Source: JBLHZY01 sp047631555 (GTDB taxonomy: Bacteria; Pseudomonadota; Alphaproteobacteria; Rhodobacterales; Rhodobacteraceae). From it: a stretch of 64,000 bases of DNA. Both the position numbers and the translations under genes were made by a program. A model generated the notes under the pieces. That model was given only the letters and a program-made list of their open reading frames with translations, did no database searches and was not told where the DNA came from. Position 1 is the stretch's first letter. Every line of letters starts with the position of its first letter. Shown in pieces: positions 24,427 through 32,502 of this stretch. The stretch is taken from positions 62,001-126,000 of the forward strand of contig JBLHZY010000004.1 of NCBI GenBank assembly GCA_047631555.1, in the 5' to 3' direction.

Positions 24427-26223
24427 CTATTCGGCCCAATCGCTTCCGGCGGTAAATTGCAGCTTTGCAAGGCGCGCATAAAGCCCGCCCTCGGCGACCA
24501 ATTCCTCATGCGTGCCCTCGGCGACGATTCTACCGCCATCAAAGACAAGGATGCGATCGGCCTTTTTCACCGTGGCCAAGCGGTGCGCGACGATCAAAGT
24601 CGTGCGCCCTTTTGCCAGTTGATCCACAGCCGATTGCACCGCCCGTTCGCTTTCCGCGTCAAGCGCAGAGGTCGCCTCATCCAGCAGCAGCACAGGCGCT
24701 TGGCGCAGGATGGCGCGCGCGATGGCGATGCGTTGCTTTTGCCCGCCCGAAAGCATCACGCCGCGCTCGCCGACATAGCTTTCATAGCCCTCAGGAAGCG
24801 CCGTGAGGAAATCATGCGCAGCAGCGGCACGCGCAGCCTCTTCGACCTCGGCATCCGTTGCATCGGGGCGACCAAAGCGGATGTTTTCGCGCGCAGAAGC
24901 CGCGAAAATCACCGCGTCTTGAGGCACCATGGCGATATGGGCGCGGAAATCGGCGCGCGCCAGATCGCGAAGATCGTGACCATCAAGGGTGATGCCGCCC
25001 TGATCGGGATCGTAAAAGCGCTGAAGCAGTTGAATAATCGTTGATTTGCCCGCGCCGGAAGGGCCAACAAGCGCGACCGTTTCGCCCGGCTTTACCGAGA
25101 AGCTGATATGATCAAGCGCGGCTGTAGCGGGGCGCGCGGGATAGTGAAAGGTCACATCCTCAAAGGCAATTGCGCCCTTTACCGGGGCGGTCAGTTTGGC
25201 CGGTTTTGCCGGATCCGAAACGCTATCCTCAGCGCGCAACAGCTCGATCAAGCGCTCGGTTGCGCCCGCGGCCCGCTGCAATTCGCCCCAGATTTCCGAA
25301 AGCGCCGCAACCGAGCCTGCAACCATGATCGCGTAGATCACGAATTGGACCAATGCGCCGACGCTCATCTGATCAATCCGCACATCGCGCGCGCCGATCC
25401 AAAGAACCCCAACAACGCCGCTGAAGATCAGCGCGATAACAATGACGGTCATCAAAGCGCGGGTTTTGATCCGTTTGCGGGCGGAATCGTACGAGTGCTC
25501 GGTGACGGTGTTGAAGGAGGCCTCAGAGGCGCCCTCGCCGGTAAAGGCCTGAACGGTTTGAACGCTGAGCAAGGCTTCGGAGGCAGAGCCGGAGCTTTGG
25601 GCGATCCAATCCTGATTTTCACGGCTCAGATTGCGCAAACGGCGCCCCAAAACGATGATCGGGATAACGACCGCCGGAACGATCAGAAGCACCAAAAAGG
25701 TAAGCTTGGCCGAGGTGAACAGCATCAGCACCAGCCCGCCTGCAAAGATCAAAACATTGCGCAGAGCGACCGAGATCGAGGAGCCAATGACCGAGAGGAT
25801 CAGCGTTGTATCTGTGGTGATGCGGCTCAGCACTTCGCCCGTCATGATACGCTCATAAAAGGCCGGAGACATGCCAATCATCCGCGCGAAAACCGCTTTG
25901 CGAATGTCCGCAACAACCCGCTCGCCAAGGCGCGTCACCAGATAGTACCGCAGGCCCGTGCCCAGAGCGAGCAAGCCCGCAACTGCAAGCGCTGCGCCAA
26001 AATAGCGATCCAGCAGCATGCCGTCCGTGGCCTCAAACCCATCAACAACGCGGCGCACCGCAAGCGGCATGATCAGCGAGATACAGGCCGTCAAAACCAG
26101 CGTAATGCCCGCCAGCGCCATCATCATCCGGTAGGGTTTGACAAAAGGCCAAAGCCCGCTCAGAGCGCCAAGTTCTTTTGATTTGGCCCGCTCGGCCTCG
26201 GATTGCAATTTTGGATCGGCCAT
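24427..26223 (-). CDS. ABC exporter, fused membrane and ATPase domains (MsbA/ABCB type)
   Basis: 598 residues. An N-terminal transmembrane domain of about six spans (residues 30-320) is followed by one ATPase domain: Walker A VGPSGAGKSTIIQLLQRFYD at about 385, Q-loop MVPQDAVIFAASARENIRFG, signature LSGGQKQRIAIARAILR at about 490, Walker B VLLLDEATSALD, and switch histidine IVAHRL. This half-transporter acts as a homodimer. The substrate could be lipid A-core, other lipids or drugs; the sequence does not decide. It is not close to lipid A genes other than waaA 3.5 kb away. It begins with an ATG whose upstream region (26224-26496) is shared with the divergent RTX gene. Confidence 0.9.
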   Translation of the reverse strand: MADPKLQSEAERAKSKELGALSGLWPFVKPYRMMMALAGITLVLTACISLIMPLAVRRVVDGFEATDGMLLDRYFGAALAVAGLLALGTGLRYYLVTRLGERVVADIRKAVFARMIGMSPAFYERIMTGEVLSRITTDTTLILSVIGSSISVALRNVLIFAGGLVLMLFTSAKLTFLVLLIVPAVVIPIIVLGRRLRNLSRENQDWIAQSSGSASEALLSVQTVQAFTGEGASEASFNTVTEHSYDSARKRIKTRALMTVIVIALIFSGVVGVLWIGARDVRIDQMSVGALVQFVIYAIMVAGSVAALSEIWGELQRAAGATERLIELLRAEDSVSDPAKPAKLTAPVKGAIAFEDVTFHYPARPATAALDHISFSVKPGETVALVGPSGAGKSTIIQLLQRFYDPDQGGITLDGHDLRDLARADFRAHIAMVPQDAVIFAASARENIRFGRPDATDAEVEEAARAAAAHDFLTALPEGYESYVGERGVMLSGGQKQRIAIARAILRQAPVLLLDEATSALDAESERAVQSAVDQLAKGRTTLIVAHRLATVKKADRILVFDGGRIVAEGTHEELVAEGGLYARLAKLQFTAGSDWAE

Positions 26224-26426
26224 TGGTGCCCCTTTGAATTCAGAGCAAACAGATAACCATCGTCACTGCCTATCGCAACCGGCCAAAGTATCGCGGGCAT
26301 TTCAAGGGCTTAGAAAGCCGGCAATTCCGATCTGAAAAGGAGGGCCGTTTTGCCCCCTTTTGGCCCAAAACGGGCTAAGTGTCTGATGCAAATAGCCAAT
26401 TGTGACCGAAAAGAGGCGCGAAAAGG

Positions 26427-26441
26427 TTAATATTATGTTAG
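26427..26441. promoter_or_regulatory. Near-consensus CtrA-type site upstream of the RTX gene
   Basis: TTAA-TATTATG-TTAG matches the CtrA consensus TTAA-N7-TTAA at seven of eight positions. It lies 56 bases before the RTX start codon, in the 273-base gap between the divergent ABC exporter and RTX genes. CtrA controls many accessory and surface functions in Rhodobacterales. A chance match is possible in an AT-rich promoter. Confidence 0.35.
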
Positions 26442-26496
26442 TTTGAGAATCGCGGCTTGTTGGGCGCATTCATTTTAAACACTGGGGAGTGTAACT

Positions 26497-27297
26497 ATGC
26501 CTATCGTTTCAGTAATTCCATCTACATTTCAATGGCTTGGCACAAGCGGCGATGATTTCGCTAATTTGACCTTTTTAGAAGATACCTTCGATTTCATCTC
26601 AGTTGATTCTGGTCTGGGCAACGACACAGTTATCCTTGGTGCGGGCGATGACGCGATAATCTCGGCTGGTGGTGACAATTATGTCAGTTCTGGCGATGGC
26701 AATGATTTCGTTTCTCTGGGTGCGGGAAATGACACGGTTTATGCAGGCCGGGGCGATGATTTTATCGTCTCTACGGGCGGCGACAATGTGATCCGGGCCG
26801 GCCATGGCAATGATACGATCATCACAGGCGACGGCAACGACTATATCCTTGGCGACAAGGGCCGCAATGACATCAGCGCCGGCGGCGGCAACGACACAAT
26901 CAATACAGGCGATCACACCTCGACTGTTGATGGCGGCGATGGCGACGATGTTATCATTGCGCGTCTGAAAAAGGGTGCGGATCATGTGCTGACTGGCGGC
27001 GCAGGTGCCGACAGCTTTGAATTCATCCAAGCCGATGCCAAGAAAATCGCACATGTCACCATCACTGATTTCAATCTGGAAGAAGATACCTTCTCGGTTG
27101 ACGGTATTGACGGGCAGGCCGAATTCTTTGACGCCTTCTTTAGCGGAACGCCTTCGGAATACTTTGGTGGGCTTGCCGAGGTTAACGGCTCTACCGAAAT
27201 CACCATCGGCAATGGCGACACGATCACCTTGCTGGATGTTTCGGTGACAGATTTTATCACCTCGATGTTTGAAGACTATATTCCAGTCGTCGGCTAA
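26497..27297 (+). CDS. Small RTX (haemolysin-type calcium-binding repeat) protein
   Basis: 266 residues, very acidic, without an N-terminal signal. Residues about 37-160 carry repeats of the glycine/aspartate-rich RTX nonapeptide kind: SGLGNDTVILGAGDDAII, SGDGNDFVSLGAGNDTVYAG, GHGNDTIITGDGNDYILGDK, GGGNDTINTG, GGDGDDVI and GGAGADSFEF. The block binds calcium in a beta-roll. The C-terminal part (VTITDFNLEEDTFSVDGIDG) is typical of proteins secreted by type I systems, the signal being in the last residues. There is no catalytic domain. The usual ATPase, membrane-fusion and outer-membrane secretion genes are not adjacent; the ABC exporter next door is an MsbA-type protein and not an obvious partner. 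The last codons lie inside a 28-base tandem repeat. Confidence 0.88.
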   Translation: MPIVSVIPSTFQWLGTSGDDFANLTFLEDTFDFISVDSGLGNDTVILGAGDDAIISAGGDNYVSSGDGNDFVSLGAGNDTVYAGRGDDFIVSTGGDNVIRAGHGNDTIITGDGNDYILGDKGRNDISAGGGNDTINTGDHTSTVDGGDGDDVIIARLKKGADHVLTGGAGADSFEFIQADAKKIAHVTITDFNLEEDTFSVDGIDGQAEFFDAFFSGTPSEYFGGLAEVNGSTEITIGNGDTITLLDVSVTDFITSMFEDYIPVVG

Positions 27298-27361
27298 GGC
27301 CGCGCGTTTAGAATGTGTCGGCTAAGGCCGCGCGTTTGGAATGTGTCGGCTAAGGCCGCGC
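27289..27361 (+). repeat. 28-base tandem repeat spanning the RTX stop codon
   Basis: A 28-base unit beginning GTCGGCTAAGGCCGCGC occurs at 27289-27316, 27317-27344 and, in part, 27345-27361. Copies one and two differ at one position (TTTAGAAT against TTTGGAAT). The first copy contains the RTX stop (GTC GGC TAA), so the 3' end of the gene has been duplicated into the spacer. There are no spacers between copies, so this is not a CRISPR array. Confidence 0.9.
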
Positions 27362-27376
27362 ATTACGCCGTAAATC

Positions 27377-27410
27377 AAAGGCCTGCCCTGTTCATACCGG
27401 GCGGGCCTTT
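27377..27410. terminator. Bidirectional terminator between RTX and MFS genes
   Basis: AAAGGCCTGCCC (27377-27388) pairs with GGGCGGGCCTTT (27399-27410), with one G-U pair and a 10-base loop; TTTTT follows on the plus strand and A-rich sequence flanks the other side. It should end the plus-strand RTX transcript and, just two bases from its stop, the minus-strand MFS transcript. Confidence 0.85.
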
Positions 27411-27411
27411 T

Positions 27412-28959
27412 TCATTCGGCGGCGTCTGATCCAGGCAGCGTTGTTGCAAGCGGCAATTCATGCATCCGGGTTGAGATCAAACAGGCCAGCGCGGCAAGGC
27501 CTGCAGTGATATAAAAAATCGGGTGCAGTGCTTGGGTAAAGGCGTTCAAAACGGCGTCGCGCACGGGCGCATCCAATGCCGCCAAAGCCCCGGGATCAAG
27601 CGAGCGAACGCTTTGCCCCTCAGGCAGCAGTCCGGGCGACATGCGCGCGCCAACGCCTGCGGCAAACATCGCCCCAAAAGCCGAAGTCCCAAGCGCGCCG
27701 CCAATCAGGCGAAACATATTGACGCTCGCCGTTGCGACCCCAAGAACCGCGCTTGGCACCGCATTTTGAACTGCCGCCACGCCGACGCTCATCACCGGCC
27801 CGATCCCGAGCCCCGTGATCAGCATAAACAGCGCAATCGTCCAAAACGGCGTCTGTGCGCTCAAGGTCGAAAGCAGCAGCATCGCCACACAAAGCAGCGC
27901 GGTCGACATCATCGGAAGCCGCTTATAGCGCCCCGTATAGGACATGATCCGCCCGGCCGTGATCGAGCTGCCGATCAACCCGGCCATCATCGGCAGCATG
28001 AACATCCCCGATGTTACCGGATCAACGCCCTTCACCATTTGCATGAACAAAGGCATGAAAGTGATCGCGCCAAACATGCAGGCGCCAACCAAACAGCCCA
28101 TGGAATTGACCACGAGAAAGTTGTTTATTGTAAAGAGCTTAAGCGGCAGGATCGGCTCTTTGGCGCGCTGCTCAACGGCGATAAATCCAACCATGCTCAG
28201 CGCGGCAAACCCGATCAGCCCAAGCACCGGCATTGAGATCCAAGGATAGATCGCCCCGCCCATATTCAGCGCCAAAACGAGGCTCGCAAGAAGCGCTGTA
28301 AGAAAGCCTGCGCCGAGATAATCGATCGAACGCTCCGCGCGCGCTTTTGTCGGTTTGAGCACCAAGCTGAGCACAACAAATGCCACAAGCCCGACCGGGA
28401 AATTCACAAAGAAGATCCAGTGCCAGTTGAACTCATGCACCAAGATGCCGCCCAAAAACGGGCCAATGACCGTTGAAATTCCAAAGACGCCGCCCAAAAG
28501 CCCCTGAATACGCCCGCGTTCGCGCGCTGGAACGAAATCGGCAACAACAGCCATCGCCACGACGATCAAACTGCCCCCGCCAAGCCCCTGAATAAAGCGC
28601 CCCGCGACCAGCATCCCCATGCTTTGGGCAACCCCGCCCATCAACGCACCGGCCAAAAAGATGAAAATCGCGCCCTGCAAAACGATCTTGCGGCCAAACA
28701 GATCGCCCAGTTTGCCCGAAATCGGCGCGCCCACGGTCGAGGCCAAAAGATAGGCCGTCATCACCCATGTGATATGGTCTAAGCCGTTGAGTTCGCCTAC
28801 GATTGTTGGAAGGGCTGTCGAGATGATCGTCTGGCCCAGCGAGGCAAGAAACACCACAGAGGCGACCGTAATGAGGATCAGGCCTACGGGTTGATCTTGG
28901 GAAGGGTCTTGAGGCGCGGCGCCCTTCTGGGCGGGATCGGCATGGGAAGATTTGGTCAC
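27412..28959 (-). CDS. MFS drug/multidrug exporter of the DHA2 (EmrB/QacA) family
   Basis: 515 residues with about 14 hydrophobic spans. The antiporter motif A is GKLGDLFGRKIVLQG near residue 80, and motif C-like glycine-rich sequence is near GLLGGVFGISTVIGPFLGGI. QTIISTALPTIVGEL in the first span is the usual H1 pattern of DHA2 pumps. It is divergent from a MarR regulator with a 211-base promoter region between, the standard layout for a ligand-induced efflux pump. No EmrA-type adaptor gene is present, so it probably exports only to the periplasm. Substrate unknown. Confidence 0.9.
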   Translation of the reverse strand: MTKSSHADPAQKGAAPQDPSQDQPVGLILITVASVVFLASLGQTIISTALPTIVGELNGLDHITWVMTAYLLASTVGAPISGKLGDLFGRKIVLQGAIFIFLAGALMGGVAQSMGMLVAGRFIQGLGGGSLIVVAMAVVADFVPARERGRIQGLLGGVFGISTVIGPFLGGILVHEFNWHWIFFVNFPVGLVAFVVLSLVLKPTKARAERSIDYLGAGFLTALLASLVLALNMGGAIYPWISMPVLGLIGFAALSMVGFIAVEQRAKEPILPLKLFTINNFLVVNSMGCLVGACMFGAITFMPLFMQMVKGVDPVTSGMFMLPMMAGLIGSSITAGRIMSYTGRYKRLPMMSTALLCVAMLLLSTLSAQTPFWTIALFMLITGLGIGPVMSVGVAAVQNAVPSAVLGVATASVNMFRLIGGALGTSAFGAMFAAGVGARMSPGLLPEGQSVRSLDPGALAALDAPVRDAVLNAFTQALHPIFYITAGLAALACLISTRMHELPLATTLPGSDAAE

Positions 28960-29063
28960 GGGCTGTCCAGATGTTTGGGGCGCGACCGATGCGGATTGGG
29001 GCTTAGCGATGCGCTTGCCGCAAAGAGGCTTGATCGCGCGCCCTGAAATAGATAAATGCTAGG

Positions 29064-29096
29064 GGCATATATGTGCCATTCGCAAATACATGTCAA
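29064..29096 (-). promoter_or_regulatory. Promoter of the MFS gene with overlapping palindrome (candidate MarR operator)
   Basis: On the minus strand TTGACA (29096-29091) and ATATAT (29072-29067) are 18 bases apart, a good sigma-70 promoter about 110 bases upstream of the MFS start. The -10 element lies inside an imperfect palindrome, GGCATATATGTGCC (29064-29077), symmetric at 12 of 14 positions. MarR proteins bind palindromes of this kind over the promoters they repress. Confidence 0.45.
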
Positions 29097-29170
29097 TCGC
29101 ATGCAATTGCCGCGCGCAACACCGGCCCCGCGCAATATCAGCCCGCGCAAATTTAAAGTGAGACGCCCAA

Positions 29171-29752
29171 GTGAGCAGCGCTGAGGACACATTGAACGCA
29201 TTAAACGCGACCGGGCTTGATGCTGCCTCAACCAGCGGCGCAATCACACTTGAAGCCATAATCCAAAACTGGCGGCGGCGCGCGGTCCGCCGATTGCCAG
29301 AGGTGCGCGCGATTGAGGCGCTTGGTTTGGCGCTCGATGTACCGCAGTTTGATGTGCTCAATGCGATCTGGGCGCCGGGCGATGAGTTTGGCGATTCTGG
29401 CGGAGATGCGCATGAAGAAATCATGGTCGCAACCATCGCCAAGCGGCTCTCTATTGATCCCTCTCGTGCGAGCCGATTGGTCAGCGATCTGATTACCGCC
29501 GGATTTGCGCGCCGCGCCGTTAGCCAGTCTGACGCACGGCGCACAATTGTAGAGTTAACGGCACAGGGCGAAGCGGCAGTTACATCGGTGCGCGCCTATC
29601 GCATCGCTTTGATGGCCAATTTCCTTAAGGATTGGAGCGAGGAAGAAATCGCCGCCTTTACGCCGCTGTTTGAGCGCTTCATTAACTGGACGGAAACCGC
29701 CGAAGCCGAGAGCGCGCTCAACGCCCCCCCAACCGGAGCCCGCCCCGAATGA
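29171..29752 (+). CDS. MarR-family transcriptional regulator
   Basis: 193 residues starting at GTG (29171). The winged helix-turn-helix is at about residues 75-125 (IAKRLSIDPSRASRLVSDLI then TAGFARRAVSQSDARRTIVELTAQGEAAV), including the DxR wing motif of MarR. Helices for the dimer interface flank it. It is divergent from the DHA2 exporter and probably represses that gene and its own until a ligand binds. Its stop overlaps the waaA start by four bases (ATGA), an unexpected coupling of an efflux regulator to a lipopolysaccharide gene. Confidence 0.88.
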   Translation: MSSAEDTLNALNATGLDAASTSGAITLEAIIQNWRRRAVRRLPEVRAIEALGLALDVPQFDVLNAIWAPGDEFGDSGGDAHEEIMVATIAKRLSIDPSRASRLVSDLITAGFARRAVSQSDARRTIVELTAQGEAAVTSVRAYRIALMANFLKDWSEEEIAAFTPLFERFINWTETAEAESALNAPPTGARPE

Positions 29753-31038
29753 TCCTTTACCGGCTTCTCTTTGGCCTGATTGCCCCGCTGCTTTTGGCCA
29801 AGCTCGCATTCGCCCAGTGGCGCGGGCGCGGCGAGGCAGGCGCGCTTTGGGAACGGCTTGGTTTTGATGGTGCGGGCGGGCGCATTTCGCGCGGGCCCAT
29901 GATCTGGGTGCATGGCGCCTCGCTTGGTGAAGTAACGGCAGCGCGCCCGTTGATCAGCGCAGCATTGGCCCGCGACCCCAAGCTTGAATTCATCGTAACC
30001 GCGAATACCGCGACCGGGCGCAGCGCGGTTGAGGCCTGGGCGCTTGACCGGGTTCATTCGGCCTTTGCGCCGCTTGATTATCGGTTTGCGCAGAGGCGCT
30101 TTTTGGGGCGTTGGTTGCCGGAGGCCTTGATTGTTATCGAGAATGAGATTTGGCCAAATCGCTTTGTTTGCTGTGCCAAGGCCAACATCCCGATTGTGTT
30201 TGTTGGGGCGCGGCTTTCGGAAAAATCGGCTAAGTTCTGGCGGCTGTTTGGGGCACGCTTCGGGCGGGCCGTTTTTGGGGCTGTTGGCTATCTCGGCGCG
30301 CTTGATCCGGCCTCTGAAGAGCGGCTGCGGCTGCTTGGCGTTCCTGAGCGCGCGATTGGGCCCAATATCTTGCTCAAGGGCAGTGTTTCGACCCAAAGCG
30401 GCGATACAAAAGAGCTTGCCCTTCTGCGCCAAGCCTTTGATCGCGATCGCACATTTCTTGCCGCCTCGACCCATGAAGGCGAAGATGGCACAATCCTGCG
30501 CGCCTTTGCGCAATGCCGGGCCGCCTTTGGCGATATCCGCCTTATCATCGCGCCGCGCCATCCAGATCGGGGCGATGAAATCTGCGCCTTGATCAAAGCC
30601 GCAGGCCTTAGTGTTGCGCGCCGCTCAAAGGGCGAGGACCCGGCAAAAGCGGATGTTTATCTCGCGGATACTTTGGGCGAAATGGGCTTGTGGTTTCAGC
30701 TGGCCGGGATCAGCTTTGTTGGCGGCTCTTTCGTGCCCAAGGGCGGGCATACTCCCTTCGAGCCCGCGCAATTTGGATCCGCCATCTTGCACGGCCCCTA
30801 TACAGAGAACAACGCCGCGGCCTATCGCGCTTTGGCCGCGAGCGGAGGCGCTTTGCCTCTGACCAGCGCGCAAGATCTCGCCCATACGCTGCGCTCCCTT
30901 TTTGCCGAACCATCCCGCGCCAGAACCCTTAGCGAAGCGGCGACGCGGGCTTTGGCGCCAATGCGGCGCGATGATGATGGCCAGAGGGTGCTTTGGGCGC
31001 GGATCGCGGCGCTTACGTCGAACCCTGCGCTCAAGTAG
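29749..31038 (+). CDS. waaA: 3-deoxy-D-manno-octulosonic acid (Kdo) transferase
   Basis: 429 residues of glycosyltransferase family 30. An N-terminal membrane anchor (LYRLLFGLIAPLLLAKLAFA) is followed by MIWVHGASLGEVTAARPLI, the conserved acceptor-side motif with its catalytic glutamate, then FIVTANTATGRSAVE, ALIVIENEIWPNRF and the donor-side GGSFVPKGGHTPFEPAQFGS. WaaA attaches Kdo to the lipid A precursor at the inner membrane. No lpxK or other lipid A genes are adjacent. The upstream MarR gene overlaps it. The 173 bases after its stop (31039-31211) hold no gene. Confidence 0.93.
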   Translation: MILYRLLFGLIAPLLLAKLAFAQWRGRGEAGALWERLGFDGAGGRISRGPMIWVHGASLGEVTAARPLISAALARDPKLEFIVTANTATGRSAVEAWALDRVHSAFAPLDYRFAQRRFLGRWLPEALIVIENEIWPNRFVCCAKANIPIVFVGARLSEKSAKFWRLFGARFGRAVFGAVGYLGALDPASEERLRLLGVPERAIGPNILLKGSVSTQSGDTKELALLRQAFDRDRTFLAASTHEGEDGTILRAFAQCRAAFGDIRLIIAPRHPDRGDEICALIKAAGLSVARRSKGEDPAKADVYLADTLGEMGLWFQLAGISFVGGSFVPKGGHTPFEPAQFGSAILHGPYTENNAAAYRALAASGGALPLTSAQDLAHTLRSLFAEPSRARTLSEAATRALAPMRRDDDGQRVLWARIAALTSNPALK

Positions 31039-31211
31039 CGCGGGTTTGGGGTTTTCACTGATGGGCGGCCTTGCTACGCTCATCATATATTAAGTTGATC
31101 CTGCAAAACTTCGGCCATTCGCTCGAGCGCCCAAAGCACTGCACGGTTTGTTAGAGTAACGGTTTTGGCCCCTGTGGCTTTCGAGAATCCTTGATTGAAG
31201 AAACGCGGCTG

Positions 31212-31688
31212 ATGCTCACGATGATCCCTTCAAAGCAAAAAGCGCTCAAGCTTCGCAATGCGCAAAAGTACGATTTGCGCACACAATTCGCCGCTTTGTG
31301 CTATCGTATTCGCAAGGACAAGGTGCAGGTGTTGCTGATTACATCGCGGGGCACGGGCCGATGGATCATTCCAAAAGGCTGGCCCATGGATGGCGCAACC
31401 CCGGCCAAAGCGGCCAAGGTTGAGGCTTGGGAAGAGGCGGGCGTTCAGGGCCGCGTTTTCTCGGTGTGTATTGGTTTGTACACCTATTTCAAATATGTCG
31501 GGGAGGATCGATTGCCTTGTATGGTTGCGGTTTTCCCATTGGCCGTGAAACGCCTTAGCGAAGAATTTCCCGAAGCCGGGGCGCGCAGGCGTAAATGGGT
31601 CTCGCCTAAGAAAGCGGCGAAAATGGTTGATCAGCCCGAATTGGGGCAATTAATCGCTCAATTCGATCCGCGAGGCTTGCGGCCATAG
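31212..31688 (+). CDS. Nudix hydrolase
   Basis: 158 residues from the ATG at 31212; the frame is open from a TTG at 31191, but this ATG is preceded by GAAGAAACG and gives the usual N-terminus. The Nudix box lies in GWPMDG to EAWEEAGV: the EExG metal-binding end is intact, while the first E of the box is A and the usual R is V. That variant is common in the subgroup resembling diphosphoinositol polyphosphate phosphohydrolases. WIIPKGWP before the box also fits that group. The substrate is unknown, with polyphosphorylated or dinucleoside compounds likely. Confidence 0.85.
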   Translation: MLTMIPSKQKALKLRNAQKYDLRTQFAALCYRIRKDKVQVLLITSRGTGRWIIPKGWPMDGATPAKAAKVEAWEEAGVQGRVFSVCIGLYTYFKYVGEDRLPCMVAVFPLAVKRLSEEFPEAGARRRKWVSPKKAAKMVDQPELGQLIAQFDPRGLRP

Positions 31689-31804
31689 TGAAATTAACCA
31701 TTGGTGGTATACCCGTTTTTGGGGAGCCACTTCATGCGAATTGTTTTAGGGGCCGCATTGATTAGCTTACGACAATGCAGCTGCACGAGATACGAGGTGC
31801 GCCA

Positions 31805-32320
31805 ATGATACGGTATCGGTTGAAATGTCCTGAGGATCACGGATTTGACAGTTGGTTCAAATCCTCTGACGCCTTTGAAAGCCTGCGCGAGAGCGCTCTA
31901 TTGTCCTGCCCTATTTGTGGCGACAAGCGGATCACCAAGGCGATTATGGCCCCGCCGGTTCATGCAAAATCGACCAAATCAGCGCCAGACGGGCCGCCAA
32001 GCCCTGCCCCTTCAGAGGTCCAAGGCCGCAACGCGGCGGAGGGGGCCAATGAAGCGCCCGCTGCTGCGCCAACCCAGACATTGCTGACATCTCCTTCGGA
32101 TCGGGTCGCTGCGGCGATGGAGCATCTCAAGCGCGAAATTGAAGCCAATTCGGATTACGTCGGCGCGGATTTTGCCCGCGAGGCGCGCGCCATGCATGAT
32201 GGCGACACGCCCGAACGCGCAATTCATGGCGAGGCCGAGCCCGAAGAAACGCGCGCATTGCTTGAAGACGGCGTGCCTGTGCTGCCCCTGCCGTTTTTGC
32301 CCCGCCGCAAGGTCAACTAG
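31805..32320 (+). CDS. DUF1178 family protein
   Basis: 171 residues from the ATG at 31805. The N-terminus MIRYRLKCPEDHGFDSWFKS followed by SCPICGDKRITKAIMAP is the DUF1178 signature, with C-x2-C and a further C/H pair (CPEDH) that could bind zinc. A low-complexity alanine/proline linker follows, then a conserved C-terminal part (DYVGADFAREARAMHDGDTP, then RAIHGEAEPEETRALLEDGV, and LPLPFLPRRK). The function is unknown; the family is typical of Alpha- and Betaproteobacteria. Confidence 0.9.
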   Translation: MIRYRLKCPEDHGFDSWFKSSDAFESLRESALLSCPICGDKRITKAIMAPPVHAKSTKSAPDGPPSPAPSEVQGRNAAEGANEAPAAAPTQTLLTSPSDRVAAAMEHLKREIEANSDYVGADFAREARAMHDGDTPERAIHGEAEPEETRALLEDGVPVLPLPFLPRRKVN

Positions 32321-32502
32321 CGCGCCCGCTTGGCCTTGCGGCGCTGCTTGCTCTTGGATCGGGGAATGGCGCCCTAACCCTTTGCCAAAACCTGCGAAAA
32401 AGCGGCGCTATGGCATTGCGCTTGCGCCCTTATCCCTTGCCCTTTGCCCGGCCATCCCCTAGGAAACTCGCGGACCTAAAGCCTTGAGGGAAGCGGCGCA
32501 CA

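Noticed and set aside
27289..27361. Possible CRISPR array
   Set aside because: The 28-base copies are directly adjacent without spacers and the first overlaps a stop codon; it is a tandem duplication.
32321..32502. Lysine riboswitch before lysC
   Set aside because: No paired arms or conserved core resembling the L box could be found in the 182 bases.
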